Below, piece by piece: positions 36,101-44,219 of a stretch of DNA of 64,000 nt. The stretch is from NCBI RefSeq assembly GCF_037969765.1, contig NZ_CP150207.1:310001-374000 (forward strand), read 5' to 3'. The notes beneath the pieces were generated by a model, which ran no database searches, was not told where the DNA came from, and saw nothing but the letters and a program-made list of their open reading frames with translations. Made by a program: the position numbers and the translations under genes. Positions within the stretch are counted from its first letter, which is position 1, and the number at the start of each line of letters is the position of its first letter. The stretch is from Paenibacillus sp. FSL W8-0186 (GTDB lineage Bacteria; Bacillota; Bacilli; Paenibacillales; Paenibacillaceae).

Positions 36101-37250
36101 TAGTAATGGAGAAGCAAGAGTCGAGTTTGTTATTGTCGATGAAAAGAATAATTATACTTCGTCTAATGTGACTACGATTTTATTTGATCAAGCTGTCGTT
36201 GTTGCTTTGGATACAGAACCACCGCGTGTTAGTCGCACATATATTAATAATGCACTGGATACAATTTATATTTATTACAACGAGATGCTTGATCCGGGCG
36301 CTGTGCCTTCTGCGGAGGATTTTGCGTTAAGTTCCGGGCAAATAGAGGGCGTCTCCATCTATAATTATACCGGTGGTTTTGGAGAGGTTCCGCCGTATGT
36401 CAAGTTGATGGTCAGTGGAATCGTGGAGGCAGATAAAGATGTTCTTACCGTAGGTTATAGTGGTAGTGCTTTGCAGGATCTTTCAGATGCAAAGAATAAA
36501 GCTCCAACCTATACTAATGAGAAGGTAACAACGATACAGGAAGAGTTTGGTAAAGTTATGATTAGTTCGGATCGCCAATCTATGATTGTTGAAATTAATC
36601 CAGGGTGGAATCCACAGGATAATGTAAATCTAGGGTTTAATTCAGAAGAGATGAGATCACGTTTTGTGGTTGACATTGATGGAAAAGGGCAATTTAAACC
36701 AAGTGTGGTTGCTGGTTACCGATATTCAATCGAACATATTACTTATACTTTAAAATTTGATGTTCCTCTTCCCGTAGGAGAGGCAGTTATGCAATTTAAC
36801 ACATCAGGTATAACTAACTGGGCCAAAGACGCTTATCCAGATCAGTTAATGTCCGATAAAGTAGAACAAATATCTTTACCTGGATTGCCCTCAGCGACGT
36901 ATTCAATTACAGAAAAGAGGATTATTCTCAATTTTGCAAACGGGTTTCAACTTGGCGACCGAAGCTTGGCAGCTGGGTTAGTGCTGAAAGTGGACGGTGT
37001 AGAGTATAAACTTAGAGGTTTCATTGTATCGCCAAGGAGTCAGTATGCTAATGGCGAGAGGATTAAGAACAGCCTTGAAATTTCGCTTTACGACTCTTAT
37101 GAGAGTAAAATTAAAAATGCCATCGAATCGGGTGCGGATATTCAAATTAAATATACCAAAGTGAACGGTACTAAAGATCATCAGTTGTCAGATGCAGGAG
37201 GAACATTGCTCCCTGATTTCGATTATGTACAGGTCATGAAGCTGCCTTAG
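33186..37250 (+). CDS. Large secreted SLH-domain surface protein
   Basis: Cell-wall-attached protein of 1354 residues. A signal peptide (about 1-29, ending ASAA) is followed by three SLH domains (about 50-235: VFRDTSSHWGQAAIEKW, FSDLNKDQWFYNSIVKL, GWAKGAVEGLVSKG with TRAE motifs) that bind secondary wall polysaccharide. A repetitive beta-strand region (about 240-410), a Gly/Ser/Thr linker with GGSTGG repeats (about 418-445) and a BIG2 domain (about 450-535) come next. Further Ig-like modules follow, including an atrophied Ig domain near 790-880, and an SWM-like domain near 1015-1100. The rest is unassigned. AAGGAG precedes the ATG by six bases. The gene is visibly AT-richer than its neighbours. 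No catalytic domain was recognised, so an adhesive or structural role is likely. Confidence 0.88.
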   Translation: MMLKAKRRLISFLTAVVVVISSVTPASAASAIMNNHTDSTSVVDLQPIPSVFRDTSSHWGQAAIEKWNGYGVVKGYNGEFRPNDPVTRAEFSVMLDGIVKYIVQGNNNFSDLNKDQWFYNSIVKLNTAGVLKGTEGKAMPQSKITRQEAALLIAETFQIDSREQSPIFGDSTQIAGWAKGAVEGLVSKGVISGMPDGSFRPKGNLTRAEAVTLFNKLIQTLISRPGEYSKDVHGNVVINTSDVVLKDMKIAGDLYITQGVGEGEVTLENVEITGTVHVQGGGVNSIIFNNVDVRGALIVNKYNGQVRILATGSTSVSVTVLESGAMLVTRELTGGGFETVEISADILAGQEVKLDGNFNTVVNRAPDTEIIVNGTIKNLVAEVSTVITGNAVISTVTGAGAASATVNGEVIGSQGNTGSNSTGGSTGGSTGGSTGGSSGGGSAGGGSASIAVTGVSIVPDSLSLSIGETKQLEAKVSPTNATNKKVNWQAADDSQSFINVTADGLITAVQPGRGTVIATTQDGDFKARAVVEVKDPGLGVSLSSYTGAVVAPEVQLDQAVQLNNDNVSIADTRKSLAQERHYDTAITAISPLQQTSVTHSVYTVVSLVDYSGNPVEPSTIEVTLNGSPYNASFGEGLSDGFKAGSFVLKLDIDRPEKIQQYQLVFAREGYEETTLTITFRTVGTVSLKGIGAIIGQPVIGTQLTAGALNYDGIPVNQNVVYQWYQADSEDGVYTAIAGANNPVYELTAENGNKYIRVGVKADEIQVSGTALSPAFGPIESPISVDDVFAAIEAKYLGSNSSANSIISNLVLPTSLPAYPGVNIVWSSSDEQVITNTGIVTRHEKEDLFVTLTATLNGKAAGARSYELIVRSAGTENVEIEGFIDPYFVDGYPQAYVKNGTIHVRYALNKPAEVYMVVNVMNGWQQSDVKAVLEGHAGTYQIVYVDTWPYFQLGELEVNQVQDFDTGVNISRYSNGEARVEFVIVDEKNNYTSSNVTTILFDQAVVVALDTEPPRVSRTYINNALDTIYIYYNEMLDPGAVPSAEDFALSSGQIEGVSIYNYTGGFGEVPPYVKLMVSGIVEADKDVLTVGYSGSALQDLSDAKNKAPTYTNEKVTTIQEEFGKVMISSDRQSMIVEINPGWNPQDNVNLGFNSEEMRSRFVVDIDGKGQFKPSVVAGYRYSIEHITYTLKFDVPLPVGEAVMQFNTSGITNWAKDAYPDQLMSDKVEQISLPGLPSATYSITEKRIILNFANGFQLGDRSLAAGLVLKVDGVEYKLRGFIVSPRSQYANGERIKNSLEISLYDSYESKIKNAIESGADIQIKYTKVNGTKDHQLSDAGGTLLPDFDYVQVMKLP

Positions 37251-37302
37251 ATGCTACATGAGGATATACTAAAGTAACTTTATTGTTGCATTAGCTGTAT
37301 CT

Positions 37303-37341
37303 AAATAGGGCACCAACCAAAATTAGGTTGGTGCCCTATTT
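37303..37341. terminator. Terminator between the SLH and SGNH genes
   Basis: Perfect 16-base stem (37303-37318 with 37326-37341) with a seven-base loop and TTTTATT after it; AAATAG at the other end gives a modest T-run on the minus strand too. It serves the SLH gene and perhaps the convergent hydrolase. Confidence 0.87.
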
Positions 37342-37361
37342 TATTGTCGGCATTAGGCGTA

Positions 37362-38009
37362 TTACTTCCCCGCCCCAAGATAAGGCGCCAAGCCCTTCGC
37401 AATCACATGATGGCCCCGGTCATTGGGATGGATGGGCAGGAAGCCGCTCAAGGCATCTTCAATCTTGCCTTTGCGATAGCCATATATCAGTTGGCTTTGC
37501 TTGCCTTCGAACCAAAGATGGGTGGGGATGACTTTCGCATTGTAGCTTCGCGCGACTTCTTTCGTTGTTTGATTCAAGCCGCTGATCGCTTTGGCGGCCA
37601 GCGGGCTGCTCGGAAAAGGATTATATTGCGTACAGCAGAGAATTCGAGCATGGCTGGTATTTTTAATCTGAGTCAGAATCGCGTGCAAATTTTGTTTATA
37701 ACGAGCTACGATTCGTTGTGCGTCTAAGACTTGTTTGCTGGCAAGGGCGGACAGCGCTGCATTTGCCAAGTCCACGCCTCCAATCCAGACGGATACGACA
37801 TTTGATCGGCTGATCACAGAGGAGCCCTGCCATACCGCGGCATCCAGCAGATCCAAGGTGTTCCACCCAGGGCGTGCTAGAACATATCCAATCACCTTAT
37901 GGGAGCCTGAAGCATTTACTAGGGATGCGGCGACTCGGGGATAGGCTTTTGCGAAAGAGGAGGCATTCTCCCCGAATGTAATCGAATCGCCAAGAGCGGT
38001 ATAGATCAT
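37362..38009 (-). CDS. SGNH/GDSL-type esterase or lipase
   Basis: Soluble hydrolase of 215 residues. Block I is YTALGDSITFGENAS (catalytic Ser9), the oxyanion Gly is in VWIGGVDLAN (an unusual GGxD form of the usual GxND block), and the C-terminal HPNDRGHHVIA carries the Asp-His pair. There is no signal peptide, so it acts in the cytoplasm or leaves by another route. It stands alone, convergent with the SLH gene. Substrate is unknown; small acyl esters are usual for the family. Confidence 0.85.
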   Translation of the reverse strand: MIYTALGDSITFGENASSFAKAYPRVAASLVNASGSHKVIGYVLARPGWNTLDLLDAAVWQGSSVISRSNVVSVWIGGVDLANAALSALASKQVLDAQRIVARYKQNLHAILTQIKNTSHARILCCTQYNPFPSSPLAAKAISGLNQTTKEVARSYNAKVIPTHLWFEGKQSQLIYGYRKGKIEDALSGFLPIHPNDRGHHVIAKGLAPYLGAGK

Positions 38010-38179
38010 AGGAAGATATCCCTCACTTATTTATAATCACACACCTTAGAGGTATAATATGGGATTTGCGCATAGGTGGTGCGGGAGTATGAAATGAAAT
38101 CGAATCATGATTTATTTTCCTTAATCACTTAAACTTGGGAATAGGTTGAAATTTAATTTTAATGTGAGGGGTGTGTCTG

Positions 38180-38563
38180 ATGGACAAATACAGCAATATT
38201 CTCTGCAGCATAATTCTTTCTATTGCTTTTCTTGGAGGATGTTACATTATATTTCAGAGCCAGGAGGATGGTTCTGAAATTAGAGAGGCTGCGAATGCTG
38301 ATGGGAGTACAAATCAAACTGTCCTTAGTAATAAAACTATTTTAACGGAAAGCGGACTGGCCCAATACTTAGGAATTACAGCTCAAGAGGTCACTCATTT
38401 AATTAGCTTAGATACAGCGAAAAGGAAGCAATACAGTGGGGGGATTTATGATACGTACTCATTTATGCCTTACATGAAGCTTCCCAACGGCACTCATATC
38501 TTTTTAAAGAGTGAGATTGAAGAATGGGTCAGGTATCAATCCCGTGCTTTTAAAGGGGGATAA
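38180..38563 (+). CDS. Membrane-anchored helix-turn-helix (excisionase-like) protein
   Basis: Protein of 127 residues. One N-terminal hydrophobic segment (about 6-24, with FLGGC, which could be a lipobox but is followed by a hydrophobic YIIF) is followed by a polar linker, then a domain with the MerR/excisionase HTH_17 pattern: TESGLAQYLGITAQEVTHLI, a wing, and the closing LKSEIEEWVRYQS. A DNA-binding fold on a membrane anchor is unusual; it may instead be a structural use of the fold outside the membrane. The start ATG 38180 has GAGGGG upstream. No target is known. Confidence 0.65.
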   Translation: MDKYSNILCSIILSIAFLGGCYIIFQSQEDGSEIREAANADGSTNQTVLSNKTILTESGLAQYLGITAQEVTHLISLDTAKRKQYSGGIYDTYSFMPYMKLPNGTHIFLKSEIEEWVRYQSRAFKGG

Positions 38564-38612
38564 TATTAAAAACAGTTTGCATCATAGGGACCGGTCATCC
38601 GGTAAAAATTCT

Positions 38613-38641
38613 TGACACCATTCTACCCTGATGATATTATA
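38613..38641 (+). promoter_or_regulatory. Sigma-A promoter of the ssu operon
   Basis: -35 TTGACA (38613-38618), 17-base spacer, -10 TATTAT (38636-38641): near consensus, about 180 bases before ssuA. Confidence 0.8.
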
Positions 38642-38655
38642 CAAAATAATCCAAG

Positions 38656-38675
38656 TTAATTGATGTGAATTAACA
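38656..38675. promoter_or_regulatory. Inverted repeat just after the ssu promoter
   Basis: GTTAATT (38656-38662) and AATTAAC (38669-38675) form a perfect palindrome with a six-base centre. Its place about 15 bases after the -10 element suits a repressor site; the regulator is not in the window as far as I can tell. Confidence 0.5.
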
Positions 38676-38689
38676 GAATTAAAACGACT

Positions 38690-38760
38690 TCACCGGACCG
38701 CCGGAGGGTCTCTCTTATCGAACAGTGGCATGTATTATGCCTTTCGATCAGGGGGACCTT
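38690..38760 (+). ncRNA. Possible structured leader RNA of the ssu operon
   Basis: Nested pairings can be drawn: GGTC (38707-38710) with GACC (38755-38758), TCGA (38718-38721) with TCGA (38744-38747), and GGCAT (38727-38731) with ATGCC (38737-38741). A GC-rich ACCGGACCGCCGGAGGG run precedes them. It does not match the S-box SAM riboswitch or any leader I know. Structure and function are unproven. Confidence 0.35.
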
Positions 38761-38818
38761 TGTGTTTTCTTAGGGACTTTTTGAGGATTGGTGAAAGGAA
38801 GAGAAGGGGGAGCTTGAT

Positions 38819-39874
38819 ATGGAAAAGAGAAAGTCCAAACGGGCAGCACAGGGAGTTATCGCGGCGGCTTCGGCTTTGCTGCTGGCGGTGGCATTGTCCG
38901 CCTGCAGTGCAAACGGCAGCGGAGGCCAGGCGGAGGGCCGCTCGGCCTCGGGGGGAGCAGCAGCCACGCCCTCATCAGAAGCAGCGACAGCGGATGCGCC
39001 GTCCGAGACGAGGGATATTACGATCCGCATCGGATATCAGAAATACGGGACGATCAATATTCTGAAAGCGGACGGAGCGCTGGATCGCCGCCTGGAGGAA
39101 GAACGCAACATTAAAATCGAATGGACGGAGTTCCCGGGTGGGCCGCAATTGCTTGAGGCGCTAAACGTAGGGAGCATCGACGTTGGGCATACGGGAGAGG
39201 CGCCGCCGATTTTCGCTCAGGCTGCGGGTGCCAAGCTCGTCTATCTGGCCCATGAGCCGGCCAGTCCCCGAAGCGAGGGGATTATCGTGCCGAAGGATTC
39301 GCCGCTTCAATCCGTTGCCGAGCTGAGAGGGAAAACCGTTGTGCTCAACAAGGGCTCCAATGTTCATTATCTGCTGGTGGAGCAGCTGGAGAAGAACGGC
39401 GTGGCTTATAAGGATGTGGATGTAAAATACCTGCCGCCCGCCGATGCGCGCGCCGCATTCGAGAAAGGGAGCGTGGATGCCTGGGTCATCTGGGATCCAT
39501 TCCTCGCCGCTGCGGAGACCGCCACGGGGGGCAGGGTGATTGCCAATGGGGAGGGCGTTGTCTCCAATCATGAATTCTACCTGGCCACCCGTGAATTTGC
39601 CGAGAAGTATCCGGATCTCGTAGAGATTCTGCTGGAAGAGGCGGATAAGATCGACGCTTGGTCCAAAGACCATCCGCGAGAGCTTGCGGAAAAGCTGTCG
39701 CCCCAGCTCGGAATTGATGTCGAATCTCTGGAGCTGGCCGCAGGCCGCAGAGCCTACGGCATTCAGCGGATCGACGAGGAGCTGATCCAGGCCCAGCAGT
39801 CGATTGCTGATACCTTCTATGAGCTGGGATTGATCCCGGATAAGCTGGACATCCATGACGCGGTTTTAAAATAA
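38819..39874 (+). CDS. ssuA: Aliphatic sulfonate ABC transporter, substrate-binding lipoprotein
   Basis: Lipoprotein of 351 residues. The signal peptide ends LAVALSAC (acylated Cys29), followed by a Ser/Ala-rich spacer. The mature part is a SsuA/NrtA-type binding protein: IRIGYQKYGTINILKADG, GSIDVGHTGEAPPIFAQAAGA, VLNKGSNVHYLL and VDAWVIWDPFLAAAE are the typical blocks. It captures alkanesulfonates outside the membrane and hands them to SsuC. It is the first gene of ssuADCB; RBS AGGGGGAG. Regulation probably follows sulfur supply. Confidence 0.92.
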   Translation: MEKRKSKRAAQGVIAAASALLLAVALSACSANGSGGQAEGRSASGGAAATPSSEAATADAPSETRDITIRIGYQKYGTINILKADGALDRRLEEERNIKIEWTEFPGGPQLLEALNVGSIDVGHTGEAPPIFAQAAGAKLVYLAHEPASPRSEGIIVPKDSPLQSVAELRGKTVVLNKGSNVHYLLVEQLEKNGVAYKDVDVKYLPPADARAAFEKGSVDAWVIWDPFLAAAETATGGRVIANGEGVVSNHEFYLATREFAEKYPDLVEILLEEADKIDAWSKDHPRELAEKLSPQLGIDVESLELAAGRRAYGIQRIDEELIQAQQSIADTFYELGLIPDKLDIHDAVLK

Positions 39875-39910
39875 CATGTGCACAGACACGGATTAGGGAG
39901 GAGAAGAGTG

Positions 39911-41056
39911 ATGAAAGTTTTTTGGTTCATACCGACCCATGGAGATGGGCGTTATTTAGGTACCAGTCAAGGCGCGCGTGCGGTGGATCTTCATTATATG
40001 CAGCAGATTGCCGTCGCGGCCGACCGGCTCGGCTATGAGGGTGTATTGATTCCAACGGGCAGCTCCTGCGAGGATCCGTGGGTAGTCGCTTCTTCGTTAG
40101 TGCCTGTTACGCAGCGTCTGAAGTTCCTCGTCGCGCTCCGGCCGGGGCTAACCTCGCCGACGCTTGCGGCGCGGATGGCCGCGACATTGGATCGTATTTC
40201 GGACGGCAGGCTGCTGCTGAACGTCGTGGCCGGAGGCGATCCCGTGGAGCTGGCCGGGGACGGCTTGTTCCTGGATCATTCCGCGCGTTATGAGCTGACG
40301 AGTGAATTTCTCGATATTTGGCGCCGGGAGCTCTCTGGGGAGACCGTTGATTATGAAGGGAAGCATCTGCGGGTCGAAGGCGGGCATATTCTATATCCCG
40401 GCATTCAGCAGCCTTATCCGCCACTCTGGTTCGGCGGCTCGTCGGAGGCGGCGCAGCAGGTGGCTGCGGATCATGTCGACGTCTACTTGACCTGGGGCGA
40501 GCCGCCGGCCGAAGTAGCGAAGAAGATCGCCGAGATGCGCAGGCTGGCTGAAGCCCGGGGACGCACGATCCGGTTCGGCATCCGCCTCCATGTCATCGTT
40601 CGCGAGACGGAGGACGAGGCCTGGGCTGCGGCCCATGATCTCATCAAGCATCTAGATGAGGAGACGATCGCCGCGGCGCAGAAAATTTTTGCCCGTTTCG
40701 ATTCGGTCGGGCAGAAGCGGATGTCCACGCTGCATGGCGGCAGCAAGGAGCAGCTGGAGATCAGCCCGAATCTATGGGCAGGGATTGGCCTTGTCCGCGG
40801 CGGCGCAGGCACGGCGCTGGTCGGCAGTCCGGACATCGTCGCTGAGCGGATGCAGGAATATGCGGATCTCGGGATCGAGACGTTCATATTCTCGGGTTAT
40901 CCGCATTTGGAGGAGGCCTACCGCGTGGCGGAGCTGCTGTTCCCGCTGCTGCCGCTGCAGCAAAGAAGCGAGGCGGCGGGGCCGTCATCCATCAGTCCGT
41001 TTGGCGAGCTTATAGCAAACAATGTGCGGCCAACGCCGAAGGCATCGGCACATTAA
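39911..41056 (+). CDS. ssuD: FMNH2-dependent alkanesulfonate monooxygenase
   Basis: Flavin-dependent TIM-barrel enzyme of 381 residues, the same length as E. coli SsuD. It starts [19 protein letters not shown] and continues [23 protein letters not shown] and [22 protein letters not shown], with [12 protein letters not shown] near the end, all typical of SsuD. It splits alkanesulfonates to aldehyde and sulfite using reduced FMN and O2. I chose ATG 39911 behind GGGAGGAG. No SsuE-type flavin reductase is in this operon, so reduced flavin must come from elsewhere in the cell. Confidence 0.95.
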   Translation: MKVFWFIPTHGDGRYLGTSQGARAVDLHYMQQIAVAADRLGYEGVLIPTGSSCEDPWVVASSLVPVTQRLKFLVALRPGLTSPTLAARMAATLDRISDGRLLLNVVAGGDPVELAGDGLFLDHSARYELTSEFLDIWRRELSGETVDYEGKHLRVEGGHILYPGIQQPYPPLWFGGSSEAAQQVAADHVDVYLTWGEPPAEVAKKIAEMRRLAEARGRTIRFGIRLHVIVRETEDEAWAAAHDLIKHLDEETIAAAQKIFARFDSVGQKRMSTLHGGSKEQLEISPNLWAGIGLVRGGAGTALVGSPDIVAERMQEYADLGIETFIFSGYPHLEEAYRVAELLFPLLPLQQRSEAAGPSSISPFGELIANNVRPTPKASAH

Positions 41057-41071
41057 GAGGAGTCGATACGA

Positions 41072-41866
41072 ATGGGAAAGAAGAACTGGCATTTACAGGC
41101 CCTGCCTTGGTACATCCCCCTGTTCATTCTGATCGTCTGGCAGGTGCTCGGCAGCACGGGGCTGATGCCCGAACGCACGCTGCCGTCGCCGGTGGAGGTG
41201 TTCCAGGCCGGCTGGAAGCTCACGACGAACGGGGAATTGGCGGCGGCAATCGGCATCAGCACGTGGAGGGCGCTGATCGGCTTTATCATCGGCGGCTTGC
41301 TGGGTTTCGTATTGGGATTATTGAATGGAGTCATCCCGCTGGCGGAGAAGCTGACGGATTCCACGATCCAAATGATCCGAAACGTACCGCATCTGGCGAT
41401 GATTCCGCTCGTGATCGCCTGGTTTGGCATCGGGGAAGAGGGTAGAATTTTTCTTGTCGCGCTGGGCGTATTTTTCCCGATTTATATTAATACGCTGCAT
41501 GGCATCCGCTCGGTCGATCCAAGCCTGATTGAAATGGGACAGGTGTACGGGCTGCGCCATTGGGAGTTGTACCGGCGCGTTATACTGCCAGGCGCGCTGC
41601 CGTCGATTCTGGTGGGCTTCCGTTTCGCTCTCGGCATCATGTGGCTGACGCTAATCGTGGCCGAGACGATCGCGGCCAATTCCGGCATCGGATATATGGC
41701 AATGAATGCGCGGGAGTTCTTCCAGCTGGACGTCGTGGTGCTTAGTATTTTACTGTATGCACTGCTTGGCAAATTATCAGATCTGATGGCCAAAGGGTTT
41801 GAAAGGAGGTGGCTGCGATGGCATCCGCACTTCGCCAAAGAAGGCTCGCGATTCAAGAGCGTCTAA
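41072..41866 (+). CDS. ssuC: Aliphatic sulfonate ABC transporter, permease
   Basis: Inner-membrane permease of 264 residues with six predicted TM helices. The EAA loop that contacts the ATPase is at about 160-180 ([27 protein letters not shown]). [18 protein letters not shown] is the second-helix block common to SsuC/TauC. It follows ssuD by 15 bases and overlaps ssuB by 49 bases. Confidence 0.93.
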   Translation: MGKKNWHLQALPWYIPLFILIVWQVLGSTGLMPERTLPSPVEVFQAGWKLTTNGELAAAIGISTWRALIGFIIGGLLGFVLGLLNGVIPLAEKLTDSTIQMIRNVPHLAMIPLVIAWFGIGEEGRIFLVALGVFFPIYINTLHGIRSVDPSLIEMGQVYGLRHWELYRRVILPGALPSILVGFRFALGIMWLTLIVAETIAANSGIGYMAMNAREFFQLDVVVLSILLYALLGKLSDLMAKGFERRWLRWHPHFAKEGSRFKSV

Positions 41867-42744
41867 GAAAGGATACGCCTCGGGAGCCATACCTCGATGC
41901 GCCGCCGAAGGAACCCTCCCTGCAGGCCGAAGCGGACGAGAACCGGGAGCAAATTGCGCAGGATAACACTGCGACTAACGGCGTATCGATTGAGCTGGAC
42001 GCGGTGTCCAAGCAATTCGGCAGCAAGCAGGTGCTGCGGAACATTCAAATGTCGGTGCAGCCCGGCAGCTTCGTGGCCATCGTCGGCCAGAGCGGCTGCG
42101 GCAAAAGCACGCTGCTGCGCCTTCTATCGGGGCTCGATCAGGCGAGCGGCGGATCCTTGAGGCTGCAGGGGCAGGAGGTTCAGGGCATTCACCCTGCAAC
42201 GAGGTTCATGTTCCAGGATTCACGGCTGCTGCCTTGGAATACTGTGCTGGACAACGTGAAGCTGGGTCTGACCGGCTCGGGTTCCAACGATCCGCGGCGG
42301 CGAGCCTATGAAGCCCTTGAGCTGGTCGGGCTGGCGGATCGGGCTGAGGAATGGCCGTCCGTCCTGTCCGGGGGCCAGCGGCAGCGGGTCGCTTTGGCCC
42401 GGGCCTTGGTCGGGAATCCGCGCCTGCTGCTGTTCGATGAACCGCTTGGCGCGCTGGACGCGTTGACACGTATCGAGATGCAGCGCCTGATTGAGCATTT
42501 ATGGAAGCGGCGGGGCTTTACGGCCGTTATGGTTACGCATGATGTGAGCGAGGCAGTGGCTTTGGCGGACCGGGTCATTCTGATTGAGCAGGGGGAGATT
42601 GCGCTGGACCTGCAAATTACGCTGGCTCGGCCGCGCCCTCGGGATGCGGGCTTTGCCCATTTTGAACAGATCATTCTTGACCGGGTATTGGCCCGGGATG
42701 ACGGGGAGCCGCCCAGCCCTCATGTGCCTTTATACGATATTTGA
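41818..42744 (+). CDS. ssuB: Aliphatic sulfonate ABC transporter, ATP-binding protein
   Basis: ABC ATPase of 308 residues. Walker A is GQSGCGKST, the signature is [15 protein letters not shown], Walker B is [12 protein letters not shown], and the switch His is in VTHDVSEA. A polar N-terminal extension of about 55 residues precedes the ABC domain, longer than in E. coli SsuB. The start ATG 41818 is within the end of ssuC with AAAGGAGGT eight bases upstream. It powers sulfonate uptake and closes the operon. Confidence 0.93.
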   Translation: MASALRQRRLAIQERLRKDTPREPYLDAPPKEPSLQAEADENREQIAQDNTATNGVSIELDAVSKQFGSKQVLRNIQMSVQPGSFVAIVGQSGCGKSTLLRLLSGLDQASGGSLRLQGQEVQGIHPATRFMFQDSRLLPWNTVLDNVKLGLTGSGSNDPRRRAYEALELVGLADRAEEWPSVLSGGQRQRVALARALVGNPRLLLFDEPLGALDALTRIEMQRLIEHLWKRRGFTAVMVTHDVSEAVALADRVILIEQGEIALDLQITLARPRPRDAGFAHFEQIILDRVLARDDGEPPSPHVPLYDI

Positions 42745-42814
42745 TGGGATTGTCCGGTTCTGGAAATAAAACGGCACGCATAAATATGAAGCATACTCCA
42801 TACGGAATCATTCA

Positions 42815-42851
42815 CCAATCAAGCGATCCTGCCTCAGGATCGCTTGATTGG
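42815..42851 (+). terminator. Terminator of the ssu operon
   Basis: Perfect 17-base stem (42815-42831 with 42835-42851) with the three-base loop CCT, followed by TTTCTC, 71 bases after the ssuB stop. Confidence 0.8.
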
Positions 42852-42905
42852 TTTCTCAAGGTGTAATTAACGGGGCGATTTGCTCTGCGGGAGTGTGAGA
42901 GAGAC

Positions 42906-44219
42906 ATGCGCGCCAAAGGAAAGTGGATCAATTCTCCGTATGCTTATGCGCTGGGGATGTTCGCGATGATGGTGCCGAGCCAGGCCTTCAGCTCGTTTTA
43001 CAGCTACTTCTATGTGGAGAAGCTGGGGCTGGGCATTGGGCTGGCTACTTTGGCGCGAACGGTTTTTCTTATCTGGGATGCCGTCAATAATCCGTTATTC
43101 GGGTACTGGTCGGACCGGACGCATACCCGTTACGGCCGCCGCAGGCCATGGGTGTTCGGGGCGATGCCTCTGTTCATGCTGTGCTTCGTACTCCTATTCT
43201 CCCCTCCAGATGGACTCGCGGAGCGAGGGCTGTTTAGCTGGTTTCTTATTATGCTTGTTCTCTTCGAGGCCGTGGCTACGGTGTTGTGGGTGAACTACGG
43301 GGCCCTGTTCCCGGAGCTGTTTCGCGGAGACCGCCTCCGCGCCAAAGCCTCTGCAATTCAGCAGGGCTACCAGGTTGCGGCGCTGCTTGTCGGTACGGCG
43401 TTAACGCCTCTTATTTTTACAGCAGTTGGCTTTTCCAAGATGGCTATTCTGTATGCGGGCGTATTCGCTGTATTTATGCTCCTCTGCATGATGAGCGTGC
43501 GGGAACGGGGAGAAATGGGCGAAGGAGAGCCGCTGCGGCTGCTGGCCGCATTTCGGGAGACGCTGCGGAATACAAAGTTCTGGGTGTTCAATATCGCCAA
43601 TTCTTTTGCCCAAACGGTGAACGGGCTGGTCAGCTCGATCATTCCCTTCTACGCCAAATACGTACTAGGGATTCCAGAGGCTTCCGTATCGATCCTGCTG
43701 GCTTCTGTGTTCGTATCGGTCATTCCGATGGTGTTCCTATGGTACTGGATCATTCGCAGCATGGACGGTGTCAGAGCCTGGCGGCTGTCGCTGATTGCGT
43801 ACGGCTTATCCGTCATCCCGCTTTGGTTCGGCCATAATTTGGCCAGCGGTCTGCTGGCGGGCATCGTGTTTGGCTTCGGGCTCGCAGGCTTCCTGGTGAC
43901 CCCGGCACTGGTGGGAGGCCGGATCATTGATGAGGATGCCGCCAAAACCGGCTTAAGGAGAGAAGGCATCTATACCGCGGTAAGCGGGTTCATAACGCGT
44001 TCGAGCGGGCTGATCTCAGCGCTGGCTTTTTTCGTGGTGGGCCTTATTTTCGGGTATGAGAGCGGAGAGCGTCCGGGGCCTGAACCGGCGCTGGCGTTTC
44101 AATGCTTAATCAGCGTCGTACCGCTATGCCTGCTGCTCATATCCGTCATCATATCTTATACGGTAAAATTTGATTTTCGGGAAAATCATACGGAAGGGAG
44201 CCGTGGCAGCCATGAATAG
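42906..44219 (+). CDS. GPH-type sugar:cation symporter
   Basis: Transporter of 437 residues with about 12 TM helices, of the glycoside-pentoside-hexuronide (MelB-like) branch of MFS. The early FLIWDAVNNPLFGYWSDRTHTRYGRRRPWVF is the hallmark block. It overlaps the YdjC-like deacetylase gene by eight bases, so the two form an operon; uptake of an N-acetylated or acetylated disaccharide that the deacetylase then processes is a reasonable inference. Substrate cannot be fixed from sequence. Confidence 0.87.
   Translation: MRAKGKWINSPYAYALGMFAMMVPSQAFSSFYSYFYVEKLGLGIGLATLARTVFLIWDAVNNPLFGYWSDRTHTRYGRRRPWVFGAMPLFMLCFVLLFSPPDGLAERGLFSWFLIMLVLFEAVATVLWVNYGALFPELFRGDRLRAKASAIQQGYQVAALLVGTALTPLIFTAVGFSKMAILYAGVFAVFMLLCMMSVRERGEMGEGEPLRLLAAFRETLRNTKFWVFNIANSFAQTVNGLVSSIIPFYAKYVLGIPEASVSILLASVFVSVIPMVFLWYWIIRSMDGVRAWRLSLIAYGLSVIPLWFGHNLASGLLAGIVFGFGLAGFLVTPALVGGRIIDEDAAKTGLRREGIYTAVSGFITRSSGLISALAFFVVGLIFGYESGERPGPEPALAFQCLISVVPLCLLLISVIISYTVKFDFRENHTEGSRGSHE

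Noticed and set aside
38690..38760. S-box (SAM-I) riboswitch before ssuA
   Set aside because: The CTCTTATCGA stretch recalls an S-box start, but the following GGTGGAGGGACTGGCCC-type core and the CGGCAACC block are missing.
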